64,000 bases of DNA from Mobilisporobacter senegalensis (lineage in GTDB: Bacteria; Bacillota; Clostridia; Lachnospirales; Lachnospiraceae), in contig NZ_RJVG01000013.1 in the NCBI RefSeq assembly GCF_003752155.1, positions 1-64,000 of the forward strand, given 5' to 3'. Shown in pieces: positions 55,437-64,000 of this stretch. The number at the start of each line of letters is the position of its first letter. The stretch's first letter is position 1. The notes under the pieces were generated by a model. That model was not told the origin of the DNA. It saw nothing but the letters and a program-made list of their open reading frames with translations, and searched no databases. The position numbers and the translations under genes are program-made.

Positions 55437-55438
55437 CA

Positions 55439-56326
55439 TTGAAACAATTCAAAAGAATTTATATCGAAATAACAAATGTTTGTAATTTAAATTGCAGTTT
55501 TTGTCCACCACTGAAAAGATTACCTAAATTTATGCTTTTAACAGAATTTTCACAAATTCTTGATAAAGTAGAACCATATACAGATTATGTGTATCTCCAT
55601 ATTAAAGGAGAGCCTTTACTTCATCCAAATCTTGGTGAAATACTGGATCTTTGCCATCAAAAAAATATATATGCAAATATTACTACCAATGGTACGAAAA
55701 TTTCTTCTGCAAGAAATGTACTATATCATGCACCTGCTCTAAGACAAATTAACATCTCTTTGCATAGTTTTGAAGATATAGCCATATCAAGACTTAAGGA
55801 ATTGGATTCTTATCTAAAAGAGATAATAATAACAGCAAAATATCTTAATGAAAATACAGATTCTATTACCGCCTTAAGATTATGGAATCTTGATAAAGAT
55901 AACATAACCAAAGAAGCAATGGAAAGAAATAAATATATTCTAAATATTTTAAATCAGGAATTTGCATCCTTAGATTATTCCTCAATTACGGACAGCAAAC
56001 TGAGGAATAAAGGAATAAAACTAATGAATAAAATCTATCTAAATTTTGACTACGAATTTGCCTGGCCAAGTCTTAATGCCTCCTATGTTGGAGATACTGG
56101 ATATTGTTATGGCTTAAAAACCCAGCTGGGAATTTTAGCAGATGGCACCGTAGTACCTTGCTGCCTTGATGAAGATGGTATCATTAACCTGGGCAATATA
56201 TATCAGGATGAATTAGATAATATATTAAATTCCACGAAAGCAAAAAATATAATTGAAAACTTTGGAAATCGTAAAGTAGCGGAGGAACTTTGCCAAAAAT
56301 GTGGATACAGAGAACGGTTTTCCTGA
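55439..56326 (+). CDS. radical SAM protein with SPASM-like C-terminus
   Basis: TTG is the start codon (AAGGAG precedes it). The 295-residue protein has the radical SAM cluster C15-x3-C19-x2-C22 ('VCNLNCSFC') and a C-terminal Cys-rich region 'GYCYGL', 'VPCCLDEDG', 'LCQKCGYRERF', typical of SPASM or SPASM-like auxiliary clusters. This family includes many peptide- or protein-modifying enzymes. No precursor peptide gene is seen within the operon. It is co-transcribed with the TSCPD gene and murG. Confidence 0.88.
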   Translation: MKQFKRIYIEITNVCNLNCSFCPPLKRLPKFMLLTEFSQILDKVEPYTDYVYLHIKGEPLLHPNLGEILDLCHQKNIYANITTNGTKISSARNVLYHAPALRQINISLHSFEDIAISRLKELDSYLKEIIITAKYLNENTDSITALRLWNLDKDNITKEAMERNKYILNILNQEFASLDYSSITDSKLRNKGIKLMNKIYLNFDYEFAWPSLNASYVGDTGYCYGLKTQLGILADGTVVPCCLDEDGIINLGNIYQDELDNILNSTKAKNIIENFGNRKVAEELCQKCGYRERFS

Positions 56327-56357
56327 TACTTTATAATTTTTTACCTGGAGGCTTATT

Positions 56358-57440
56358 ATGAAAAAAATAGTATTAACTGGCGGGGGGACTGCCGGACATG
56401 TTACACCCAATATTGCCCTCTTGCCTGAACTAAAAAAATCAGGCTATGATATCCATTATATTGGTTCCTATGATGGTATTGAGAGAAAATTGATTGAAGA
56501 ATTCGATATACCTTATTATGGAATCTCTTCTGGCAAACTAAGAAGATATTTTGATCCTAAAAATTTCAGCGATCCTTTTAAAGTAATAAAAGGATTCAGA
56601 GAAGCTTCTTCCCTGTTAAAAAAATTAAACCCTGATATCATCTTCTCTAAAGGAGGATTTGTAACAGTACCAGTTGTTTTAGCAGCGAAAAGACGAGGAA
56701 TCCCATATATTATCCACGAATCTGATATTACACCTGGTTTAGCCAATAAAATAGGAATCCCTTTTGCATCCAGAATTTGTGCTAATTTTCCTGAAACCCT
56801 TAATAATCTTCCCGCTAATAAAGCAGTCCTTACAGGTTCTCCAATTCGTAAAGAATTATTCTCAGGTAATAAAATCAGAGGCCTTGAATTCTGTGGATTT
56901 ACTGCAAACAAGCCTGTTATACTTGTAATTGGCGGCAGTCTTGGTTCCGTTTTTGTAAATGATTCAATTAGGGGTATATTGCCAACTTTATTAGAGAATT
57001 TCCAAGTAATTCATTTATGCGGTAAAGATAAATTAGATGAAAATTTACAAAAAACACCTGGCTATGTTCAATTTGAATATATTAAAAAAGAGCTGAGTGA
57101 CTTATTAGACTGTGCTGATTTAGTGATATCCAGAGCAGGTGCTAATGCAATTTGCGAAATATTGGCCCTAAGAAAACCGAATATATTAATACCTTTATCT
57201 GCAGGTTCAAGCAGGGGAGATCAGATATTAAATGCAGAATCTTTTCAGCGTCAAGGCTTTAGTTATGTCTTGCATGAAGAAAATTTAACAAATATCACAT
57301 TATTAGAAGCCATTAATACTGTGTATAAAGAAAAAGAAACTTATATTAATACAATGAATCATAGTAAATTACTAAATTCTATTGATACTATCGTAGATTT
57401 AATTAATGAAGTCATTGAGGAATCTAAAACAAAAATATAA
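56358..57440 (+). CDS. murG: undecaprenyl-PP-MurNAc-pentapeptide GlcNAc transferase MurG
   Basis: MurG makes lipid II from lipid I on the inner face of the membrane. The 360-residue protein has '[11 protein letters not shown]' (8-18), '[28 protein letters not shown]' (about 95-122) and the C-terminal UDP-GlcNAc site '[29 protein letters not shown]'. It is outside any dcw cell-wall cluster, following a radical SAM gene. Confidence 0.95.
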   Translation: MKKIVLTGGGTAGHVTPNIALLPELKKSGYDIHYIGSYDGIERKLIEEFDIPYYGISSGKLRRYFDPKNFSDPFKVIKGFREASSLLKKLNPDIIFSKGGFVTVPVVLAAKRRGIPYIIHESDITPGLANKIGIPFASRICANFPETLNNLPANKAVLTGSPIRKELFSGNKIRGLEFCGFTANKPVILVIGGSLGSVFVNDSIRGILPTLLENFQVIHLCGKDKLDENLQKTPGYVQFEYIKKELSDLLDCADLVISRAGANAICEILALRKPNILIPLSAGSSRGDQILNAESFQRQGFSYVLHEENLTNITLLEAINTVYKEKETYINTMNHSKLLNSIDTIVDLINEVIEESKTKI

Positions 57441-57494
57441 TCAGTAGAAAGAATATATAATAAGAGTCTGTTATATTCCTGTCCCTATAATTAT

Positions 57495-57552
57495 AAGAAA
57501 GTCTATGCTATCCCTACAATACACTGTGTGAAGGGAGAGCATAGACTTTCTT
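57495..57552. terminator. bidirectional terminator between murG and HIT
   Basis: AAGAAAGTCTATGCT (57495-57509) pairs with AGCATAGACTTTCTT (57538-57552), extended inside by TCCCT/AGGGA. Convergent genes flank it. Confidence 0.8.
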
Positions 57553-57614
57553 GCATTATTCATAATAATTTTACATGTTTACAAATAAGGTTATATTTTA
57601 ACATTCTTTTTTAG

Positions 57615-58031
57615 TTATAGTTTTTCCTTAATGGCTTTTGCTAATTGATCCATCTCACCCTCTATATATTTTGTGGAGGTCCATGTTATTTTAACCTTAT
57701 CATTTTCAAACCTTGGAATCAAATGCATATGAAAATGAAAAACTGTTTGTCCTGCTGCTGCACCGTTGTTTTGTAACACATTTAATCCATCACAGTTTAA
57801 TTCATTCATTAATATTTTACCTATATTAGCAGCAATTACGAACACTTTTGCTGCTTCATCCTTCGTTAGATCAAAAATATTATCTGCATGGTTTTTAGGA
57901 ATAATAATTACATGACCTTTTGATGCTGGTGAAATATCAAGAATAGCTTTAAAATCATCATCTTCATAAACACATGCAGATGGAATTTCACCTGCTGCTA
58001 TTTTACAAAAAATGCACTCGTCTTTTTTCAT
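57615..58031 (-). CDS. HIT family hydrolase
   Basis: The 138-residue protein has the histidine triad 'HFHMHLIP' (His-x-His-x-His, about 98-105) and an N-terminal CxxC ('CIFCKIAAGEIPSACVYED'). 'HVIIIPKNHADNIFDLTKDEA' is the family core. HIT proteins hydrolyse nucleoside phosphoramidates or dinucleotides. Its substrate is not resolved. Single gene between terminators. Confidence 0.95.
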   Translation of the reverse strand: MKKDECIFCKIAAGEIPSACVYEDDDFKAILDISPASKGHVIIIPKNHADNIFDLTKDEAAKVFVIAANIGKILMNELNCDGLNVLQNNGAAAGQTVFHFHMHLIPRFENDKVKITWTSTKYIEGEMDQLAKAIKEKL

Positions 58032-58128
58032 ATAAAAAACTCCTAACTTTATAATTGTCGATAATTGTTGATGTTTTAGTATTGCTTAATTTTTCAAAAA
58101 ATGATAATCTTTTCTTGGAGGTATAATT

Positions 58129-58896
58129 ATGTTTACAGATGAAGAACTATATAAAATTGAAACTCTATGTCGGGAACATCCTGAATTTCGTCACATTATG
58201 AGGCGATTCAAAGAAGAGAGCCGGTATATGCTCTCTAGCATCTCACATGAACTTCGTAATCCGATTACTCTGATACATAGCACAGTTCAACTAATGGAGA
58301 AAAAGAACCCTGAAATTACACAGATTCCGTATTGGTCCCAATTAAGAAGTGATATAAATTATACCATATCAATCTTAGAAGAATATACCAATTATAACCA
58401 TAGTGAAGAAATCCGTTTATCCAATGTAGATTTGTATGAGCTGATCGATAATATCAAAAATAATTTCAGACTAATTAGTAATGATAAAAATATTAATATA
58501 TGTCTTGACGCATCCGATATCTCAAGAAAGCATATTAAATCTTATTCCTGTGATGAGATTAAGATGAAACAAGTCTTTATTAATATTATTAAAAATGCTA
58601 TTGAGGCAATTAGTAAAAAAGGATTTATACATATTGAAATTAACGCAGATCCAGCTCTACTTTGCAAAAATATTGATGGTAATACTTATATGGTAATAAT
58701 CATAAGCAATAATGGTAAAAAAATTGAAGAAGATGAGCTTCCAAATATATTTGAACCATTTGTCACTTATAAAGCAGGCGGAACTGGGCTTGGCCTTGCA
58801 ATTGCCAGCCGGGTTATTTCCTCTCATGGCGGAAATATACAAGCTTTTTCTGATGATGAGATAACAAGTTTTCATATTATGTTACCATTATTATAA
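58129..58896 (+). CDS. soluble sensor histidine kinase
   Basis: The 255-residue protein has no transmembrane helix and only about 30 residues before the H-box 'SHELRNPITLIHSTVQL' (His40). The ATPase domain follows with 'FINIIKNAIEAI', 'IISNNGKKIEEDELPNIFEPF' and 'GGTGLGLAIASRVI'. There is no sensor domain or linked response regulator. Orphan sporulation kinases of Clostridia have a similar ATPase core but usually a longer sensor part. A link to Spo0A is possible but inferred. Confidence 0.85.
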   Translation: MFTDEELYKIETLCREHPEFRHIMRRFKEESRYMLSSISHELRNPITLIHSTVQLMEKKNPEITQIPYWSQLRSDINYTISILEEYTNYNHSEEIRLSNVDLYELIDNIKNNFRLISNDKNINICLDASDISRKHIKSYSCDEIKMKQVFINIIKNAIEAISKKGFIHIEINADPALLCKNIDGNTYMVIIISNNGKKIEEDELPNIFEPFVTYKAGGTGLGLAIASRVISSHGGNIQAFSDDEITSFHIMLPLL

Positions 58897-59007
58897 TTCT
58901 TTCTCTCATAACATACTGTCATAGATCCTATTGAAGCATTAGTATATTTAAGTTTATTACATAAACTAAATTTATTAATGTTTATTTGTCTGTGCTAATT
59001 TGGAATT

Positions 59008-60006
59008 CTATATAATATCAAATTTGAAAATGGTATCGAACATTCTGAGGACTTTAAAATTTCCTTTTGCAGTAAGTTCTCCTGCCATGAATGCATTTTG
59101 AAATGTACTTCGTCCCTTTATAATTCTTTCCATTACGTCATGGGTGGTTTTTGCTATTACATTTGCATTATCCATTTCTCCATAATAACATTTTAAGTCT
59201 GAATCAGCTATTTCAATAATTAGTGTCTTATTCTTATCTGCAATGTTAATTGAATACGATGCATTAAAACCCTTTTGTGGATGAAAATTCTCTCTTATAT
59301 TCTTAACAAATTCTGATTCATTATCCCCATTTTCACTGCCTAACATTTCTTTAAAAATCTGGGTAAGTTCTTCAATATCCTCTTTTTGTTTCTTTACGTA
59401 TGTATCATCCGATACATACATAGAAAGCTGTTCACTTTCCTGGGGCGTTAAATCTATTGTACTGGTTCTAAGAAGATTTTCTTTTACCACATAGTTACTT
59501 GTAGGGAGTATTTTAACCTTTTGATTAATACTTCTATACAGATTTTCTGCCTTTTTCTCAATAATTTTACTATAATCCGGATTTGTTTCAAAGTCAACAT
59601 GGTCTTCTACATATGCACTCACTCCACTAATCGGTGTACCACCAAGCATTTCCCAAGCTTCGATCAGAGTTAATTCTGCTGCTCTTTCTCCATAAGTAGT
59701 GGCCATTACAACTGGCAGCATATATGTTTTACTGATTTTTTCTTTATCTCCATATAACCAGCATGCATCTAAAAATTGCTGCATAAAACCGCCAATTCCA
59801 AACCATTCCACTGTGGTGGCAAGGATTACACCATCTGCCTCCTTTAAAGTCTTAGGTAACATATTAATTCCATTCTTATCTTCATACAAATTGTATTTCG
59901 TTACTTCTACTCTTAATTCTTCTAGTACTTCTGTTAATTTATTAATAACATAAAGAGTCGGATCTTCAATAAGCCCTCTGCCACCGTAATAAATGTTTAC
60001 TTTCAA
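59008..60006 (-). CDS. flavodoxin-fold reductase fused to SCP2-like domain
   Basis: The 332-residue protein has two parts. Residues 1-165 are a NADPH-dependent FMN reductase-like flavodoxin fold ('NIYYGGRGLIEDPTLYVINKLTEVLEEL', 'DGVILATTVEWFGIGGFMQQFLDA', 'VVMATTYGERAAELTLIEAWEMLGG'). Residues about 235-332 match an SCP2 sterol-carrier fold ('GFNASYSINIADKNKTLIIEIADSDLKCYYGEMDNANVIAKTTHDVMERIIKG', 'AFMAGELTAKGNFKVL'). SCP2 domains bind lipids, which suggests a hydrophobic substrate. It is directly followed upstream by the rhomboid gene on the same strand. Confidence 0.8.
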   Translation of the reverse strand: MKVNIYYGGRGLIEDPTLYVINKLTEVLEELRVEVTKYNLYEDKNGINMLPKTLKEADGVILATTVEWFGIGGFMQQFLDACWLYGDKEKISKTYMLPVVMATTYGERAAELTLIEAWEMLGGTPISGVSAYVEDHVDFETNPDYSKIIEKKAENLYRSINQKVKILPTSNYVVKENLLRTSTIDLTPQESEQLSMYVSDDTYVKKQKEDIEELTQIFKEMLGSENGDNESEFVKNIRENFHPQKGFNASYSINIADKNKTLIIEIADSDLKCYYGEMDNANVIAKTTHDVMERIIKGRSTFQNAFMAGELTAKGNFKVLRMFDTIFKFDII

Positions 60007-60007
60007 A

Positions 60008-61153
60008 TTAATACACCTCTCTCTTCTTTGGTTTTCTATATATGAGTGCAGCTATTAGTAATCCTGCTATAAATCCTGCAATATGAGCAACATTATCAAT
60101 TTCCTGACTTGAAAAACCGCTATAAATACTTAATATTGCAAATATAATTAATTGTCCTGTACTTATATCTTCTAAACGTCCACGATTAACAAGAACGATA
60201 TATAGCATTGATCCTACAACACCAAAGATAGCACCAGATGCTCCTACTGCAACAACATTATTATTCTGTATCATATTATAACCCATTGAAGCGACTCCCG
60301 CAATAACACCTGAACCCAAATATATCAAGAGATACCGTATTTTCCCTGCCGCTCGTTCCAGGTTATCACCTATAAAAATCAGAATAATCATATTATTGGC
60401 AAGGTGACGAAATCCAAAATGCAAAAACATATATGTGAATAACCGATGGTACTCTTCATAAGTTACAACATATGGCCAAAACATTGCTCCATTATTAAGC
60501 ATATAGTCTGTATCCATAGTAGAACCATTCATCTCTAAATAGAAAAATATGATAACATTAATAAGGATAATGAGCGTATTGCATATGGTAAAATAGTTTC
60601 TCCTTGAATAATTTCTTTGGCTTTGTCCCCCATAATTATTTGTATTATGGGAACGCCCTTCATTATTATTAATAGGAGTTGTATAAGTATCCTTTTTATA
60701 GATCTCTCTGTCTTCACCGGTATATTCATATTTATATGGTTCGATAATAATAGGTTTTAAAATTTCTTCAATCATTGTTCTCATATCGAGAAACGATGAG
60801 TTCTGATGCTCAAATAATATGAGTTTACGTTCCTTTGTGTCAACAATCCAGCAATTTTCTAATACTGAAGGAATATTTTTGACTTTCTCTGTATTATTTG
60901 TGCATAATAAATTCAATATATGAATCTGTTCAAAATTCTTTTTGCCAAATTGGCTCATTACCTGATCAGTTATGTTCTCACATTGTTCTTTCGTAAATTC
61001 ATTTCCTTGATTCATATTATATAATAATATAACATACGCCTGCTCCAAAATAACCGTATAATAAAGATAAATTCCATCCACATTCACGGTTACTTTATGA
61101 TAATTCTTTTGTTGCAGCTTTAATAAGATGTCATTAATAATCAACAATATCAT
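60008..61153 (-). CDS. rhomboid intramembrane serine protease with N-terminal extension
   Basis: The protein has about 381 residues; the start (ATG 61153 or TTG 61159) is uncertain because no clear ribosome site precedes either. Residues 1-187 form a soluble domain ('DTKERKLILFEHQNSSFLDMRTMI'), and 188-383 hold six or seven helices of a rhomboid. Numbering from the longer form, the catalytic elements are His252-x3-Asn256 ('HFGFRHLANNM'), Ser309 in 'GASGAIFG' and His359 in 'VAHIAGF'. Rhomboids cut transmembrane proteins. Its stop is one base before the flavodoxin-SCP2 gene, so the pair is an operon. Confidence 0.9.
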   Translation of the reverse strand: MILLIINDILLKLQQKNYHKVTVNVDGIYLYYTVILEQAYVILLYNMNQGNEFTKEQCENITDQVMSQFGKKNFEQIHILNLLCTNNTEKVKNIPSVLENCWIVDTKERKLILFEHQNSSFLDMRTMIEEILKPIIIEPYKYEYTGEDREIYKKDTYTTPINNNEGRSHNTNNYGGQSQRNYSRRNYFTICNTLIILINVIIFFYLEMNGSTMDTDYMLNNGAMFWPYVVTYEEYHRLFTYMFLHFGFRHLANNMIILIFIGDNLERAAGKIRYLLIYLGSGVIAGVASMGYNMIQNNNVVAVGASGAIFGVVGSMLYIVLVNRGRLEDISTGQLIIFAILSIYSGFSSQEIDNVAHIAGFIAGLLIAALIYRKPKKREVY

Positions 61154-61235
61154 TCCCAACTTTTTATATATAAGGCAGATAAATTTTTACAGTTAGATTG
61201 ATTATAGCATAAATATCCAATAAATCAATGAAACA

Positions 61236-61281
61236 ATAAAAAAGAAGGATATCAATATATTCTTTAGAAAATCCTTCTTTT
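61236..61281 (-). terminator. terminator after the FHA gene
   Basis: AAAAGAAGGAT pairs with ATCCTTCTTTT around a 20-nt loop; the minus strand continues TTTTATTG. Confidence 0.75.
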
Positions 61282-61305
61282 ATAAGAATATTATAAAATG
61301 TTTAG

Positions 61306-62715
61306 TTATATTATCTCATTTAATATTTCAAATTGATAGGTGATATTCGCCATTCTTACTTCATCACCAAGGTGTAATTCTTTCGGAACATCCGCTTTTA
61401 ATCTATTGCTATTTAAGTATGTTCCATTTGTTGAATTAAGATCTGTAATAAAAAATCCTTCTCCTTTTTGTTCTATTTTTGCATGAAATCTACTGATAAC
61501 ATTACTTTTTACCGATTTGTCTACCTGATCATTGAGTTTTCCGAAAAAGAAAGGAAATTCTATGATTTTTATATCTTTGTAATTTATTGAGTTTGTTGAT
61601 TTTAATATATAAGTAAGTTCCTCATCTATTAGGAAAGTTGTCTTTTCAGAATTGTAGTTATCTAGTAATACAGTTCTATTTTCTTTTTCCTCCTCTTCAC
61701 TCTCTGTTTCATTGATATCTACATCATTAATGTATTCTACCTTTCCTTTTATCTTAGGAATTTTATTCTTTTTGTGCAGTAATTTACTTAAAAGATAAAT
61801 CTCACCGGTCCCTAAAACTAATATATACCCAAACATTTTTATAATGTCTAATTTTTCATTAAACTTATCATAATATAATTCAAATTTATATCCCATTAAG
61901 ATCAATATAATATAAGCCATTACAGAAAATGCTGAAAATCCTATTGCTTTTTCAGAGTAAACCATAACTTCTTCTTCACTTTCCAGCCTTTCTTCCATTA
62001 TTGGGATTATAAATTTTTTATTACTTTTATCTTTACTTTCTACCTTTCTCTTAACCTTGCTCCTGCTTTTTTCAGCTATTTTATAATTATTATCTTTATT
62101 ATTTTCAATATTACTCTTTTCTGTACTTTTATTAATACTAATTCTATTATTCTTCTTGGATATGAACTCTTCCTTTTTACATTTGTTATTAATAAAGTCT
62201 AATAATTTATCAAATGTAGGGTATTCCTCTTTACTGATTTTATAAAGTCCATAAATAAAAAGTATTCCTTGTTCATCATTATAATCAACTTTATTCATTA
62301 GATATTCTATTAGACTGCTTAATTGATCAGTAATGTCTTTTTGATATCCATCCAGATAACACAGACTCACTTCATATGTAGGTAAAATATAAAGATAATC
62401 AGGATCTAATACAAAATCATTTTCAAGTAGCAAGTATTCTTTTCCTTCTTCAATAGCTTTAATAGTCTCCTCCATTATTTTCTTTACTTCCTCATATCTG
62501 AGAGCGATATTATCTAATGACCGGGTTAATGATTGCCTGGATGTTATATCATAGTGATATTGCTTTACATTATCAACGATATGCAAGTCAAGACTGAGCA
62601 GCCCCTTAATTTTATTATTTAGCAGCATTTTTAAGCTATAATTAGAATTTTCTTCCTCACTGACTATAATCAAATATTGGCCATCAAAATCTTTTTTATA
62701 TTGTGAATTGATCAA
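61306..62715 (-). CDS. DUF6382-type and FHA domain protein
   Basis: The 469-residue protein has an N-terminal domain (1-170, 'LLNNKIKGLLSLDLHIVDNVKQYHYDITSRQSLTR', 'LLENDFVLDPDYLYILPTYEVSLCYLDGY') resembling the DUF6382 family, a Lys/Asn-rich linker, two transmembrane helices (about 263-282, 293-315), and a C-terminal FHA domain ('FFFGKLNDQVD', 'NVISRFHAKIEQK', 'FFITDLNSTNGTYLNSNRL'; 385-469). FHA domains bind phosphothreonine. It is the last gene of a Tad-type pilus cluster and probably couples it to Ser/Thr phosphorylation. No kinase gene is in the window. Confidence 0.8.
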   Translation of the reverse strand: MINSQYKKDFDGQYLIIVSEEENSNYSLKMLLNNKIKGLLSLDLHIVDNVKQYHYDITSRQSLTRSLDNIALRYEEVKKIMEETIKAIEEGKEYLLLENDFVLDPDYLYILPTYEVSLCYLDGYQKDITDQLSSLIEYLMNKVDYNDEQGILFIYGLYKISKEEYPTFDKLLDFINNKCKKEEFISKKNNRISINKSTEKSNIENNKDNNYKIAEKSRSKVKRKVESKDKSNKKFIIPIMEERLESEEEVMVYSEKAIGFSAFSVMAYIILILMGYKFELYYDKFNEKLDIIKMFGYILVLGTGEIYLLSKLLHKKNKIPKIKGKVEYINDVDINETESEEEEKENRTVLLDNYNSEKTTFLIDEELTYILKSTNSINYKDIKIIEFPFFFGKLNDQVDKSVKSNVISRFHAKIEQKGEGFFITDLNSTNGTYLNSNRLKADVPKELHLGDEVRMANITYQFEILNEII

Positions 62716-62770
62716 ATTTCTTCTCCCCTCACTCCCCTGTTGTGCATAATATCCTCTATAAGATTACCCC

Positions 62771-63421
62771 TTACTTAATAAAAGCTTTTAATTTTTTTAA
62801 AATTTCATCATAGCCTTTCAGATCATCAACGATACCCTCAACTACATCAAATTGTCGAATGAATTCTGCCGGATAGTGAACACGTCCCTTAGATAGTATT
62901 GTAAAATTCGTGCCGCTTCCAGTGAAAAATTCTTTTACTTTTAATATAGATATATTCATGTCAACTTCTACTCTAACCGCTATATTTGAATGATCCGCAT
63001 CCACTACAATATCATTGATTTCCGCTATATATAAATTAATGGATAGTTGTTCCTCCAATATTCTTCCGATTTCTTCTCTTTCCTGTTTGGTATCGCCAAT
63101 CACAGGAAAGTAAATTCCCCTATTATCTATATTTATATAATCAATTTCATCACCAGCCCCATTCCATTCGTGTTTAACCATTAATCCTGCCTGAATTATA
63201 TTAGCATTAAGGATTGCCTGAATTCTGGATTTGTCATGGAGATAGAATCCCATATAAATCAGAGCTATTATCACAAAAATAATGATGGGTATAATCAATG
63301 CTGCTTCCACCGTATAGCTTGCACGAGATACAAACAGTATGAACGTACTGTCTTCATTATTTATTTTCTCTTCCTTTTTCTGTTGTCTATTGATAGTATA
63401 GATTAAATATTTTTCCAGCAT
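62771..63421 (-). CDS. TadE-like pseudopilin
   Basis: The 216-residue protein has a Lys/Glu-rich leader, then 'SRASYTVEAALIIPIIIFVIIALIYMGFYLHDK' (about 32-64), the TadE-like helix that anchors minor pilins of Tad pili. The rest is extracytoplasmic and strand-rich. Prepilin cleavage is expected near the helix. The stop of the A24 peptidase gene lies one base away, so they are in one operon. Confidence 0.8.
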   Translation of the reverse strand: MLEKYLIYTINRQQKKEEKINNEDSTFILFVSRASYTVEAALIIPIIIFVIIALIYMGFYLHDKSRIQAILNANIIQAGLMVKHEWNGAGDEIDYINIDNRGIYFPVIGDTKQEREEIGRILEEQLSINLYIAEINDIVVDADHSNIAVRVEVDMNISILKVKEFFTGSGTNFTILSKGRVHYPAEFIRQFDVVEGIVDDLKGYDEILKKLKAFIK

Positions 63422-63852
63422 TATGATAAAATCACCCCAATATACCCCAAAAAAATAAATGGAATAAACGGTAATGTTGTTTTCTTAGTGATTTTTTTTA
63501 AAAATAATAAAATCACAGAAAACAGGAATATCAAAAGGAGAGCATATAAAAACAGGAAAGCGTTTTCCCAAAAACCCAAGCCAATACCGGTAAGAATAAG
63601 TACGATCCCATCACCCATTCCTATCTGCCATCTGCTTAATCTGCCAATTCCAATCATTGATATACCAACAATAGTTCCAAAAAGTCCATTTACAATAGAA
63701 ATATTATTCCGAAAAGGAAGGCAGATCAATAAAATAATGATGCCTGGAACGATTATACTCATTGAAATTCTTCTTCTTTTTATATCTTTAATACTAGAAA
63801 TTACTAAGATTACTCCCAATAGAATTTGGACAAATGTATCATATATATTCAT
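63421..63852 (-). CDS. prepilin peptidase (A24 family, TadV/CpaA type)
   Basis: The 143-residue protein has four or five transmembrane helices. Active-site aspartates are visible: 'SIKDIKRRRI' (about Asp23) and 'GMGDG' (about Asp78), the latter the conserved GxGD. It lacks the N-methyltransferase domain, as in TadV/CpaA. It would process the type IVc prepilins encoded nearby. Confidence 0.9.
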   Translation of the reverse strand: MNIYDTFVQILLGVILVISSIKDIKRRRISMSIIVPGIIILLICLPFRNNISIVNGLFGTIVGISMIGIGRLSRWQIGMGDGIVLILTGIGLGFWENAFLFLYALLLIFLFSVILLFLKKITKKTTLPFIPFIFLGYIGVILS

Positions 63853-63867
63853 AAAAATCCTCCTATT

Positions 63868-64000
63868 TTAATCTCCATGACCACCACATCTTGAACAAGG
63901 AGATCTTCCCTGTACTTTGGATAATAAAATCTCTATCACACTTCTTTTTAATTTACTGCAGGATAATGTGGAATGATATCGATTGCCATCTGAAGTTATA
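63868..64000 (-). CDS. C-terminus of a protein with Cys-rich tail (partial)
   Basis: The minus strand encodes 43 residues beginning ITSDGNRYHSTLSCSKLKRS and ending QGRSPCSRCGGHGD then TAA (63868-63870). The frame runs off the right edge. The pattern 'YHxxxxCxxLKR...PCxxCG' is a Cys/His metal-site-like tail that I have seen on proteins in Lachnospiraceae tad clusters. It lies just upstream of the prepilin peptidase, so it is likely a pilus-related secreted protein. Confidence 0.6.
   Translation of the reverse strand, partial: ITSDGNRYHSTLSCSKLKRSVIEILLSKVQGRSPCSRCGGHGD

Overview
The window is about 64 kb of AT-rich, gene-dense chromosome from an endospore-forming Clostridia, most likely a Lachnospiraceae member. 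Sporulation and germination markers support this: YyaC, a GerA/GerB/GerC operon, a SipL-like SPOCS/LysM protein, Veg, YtvI, CotS and a Csp-like subtilase. So do class III fructose-bisphosphatase, archaeal-type ProRS with a T-box leader, NiaR and a Tad-type pilus cluster at the right edge. The genus is an inference. I saw no insertion sequence, prophage, integron or CRISPR array. Most genes are on the minus strand.

Layout. 1-300: a perfect-consensus minus-strand promoter and leader that appear to drive an rRNA operon lying just left of the window. 302-4.0 kb: CvpA, a DUF5711-type beta-propeller protein, and a membrane protein joining a degenerate MPN-like domain to LysM. 4-13.8 kb: YyaC, a coiled-coil membrane protein, Ung-Fbp, then a stress/housekeeping patch of GNAT acetyltransferases (two intact, two remnants), LUD, Nudix, VanW and CPBP protease. 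13.9-18 kb: an extracytoplasmic propeller-like protein and the dnaX-ybaB-recR operon. 18-25 kb: DUF975, the ger operon, a FadR-type GntR regulator and ispE. 25-34 kb: a conserved hypothetical, sipL, veg, a PrcB-like lipoprotein, phosphohexomutase, a PEGA protein, cotS and cca. 34-39 kb: T-box-proS, rsgA behind an attenuator-like leader, ytvI and an RluA-type pseudouridine synthase.

39-47 kb: a two-component system behind a repeat-rich leader, a SAM riboswitch with metK, the Csp-like protease and a ytrA-type ABC operon. 47-54 kb: an amino-acid ABC importer, niaR, an M15 peptidase and pgi. 54-58 kb: mtnN, then TSCPD protein-radical SAM-murG, and HIT. 58-64 kb: a cytosolic histidine kinase, a flavodoxin-SCP2 fusion, a rhomboid protease with a large N-terminal domain, and an FHA-TadE-prepilin peptidase cluster that continues beyond the right edge.

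The clearest regulatory elements are the proline T-box (specifier CCU), the S-box upstream of metK, several consensus promoters and many bidirectional terminators between convergent genes. The least explained features are structured 5' leaders with GAAG-type loops, a 14-bp hairpin that buries the sipL ribosome binding site, a short-ORF/terminator leader before rsgA, and the MPN-like/LysM protein. All functional assignments come from motif recognition by eye; no database search was run.
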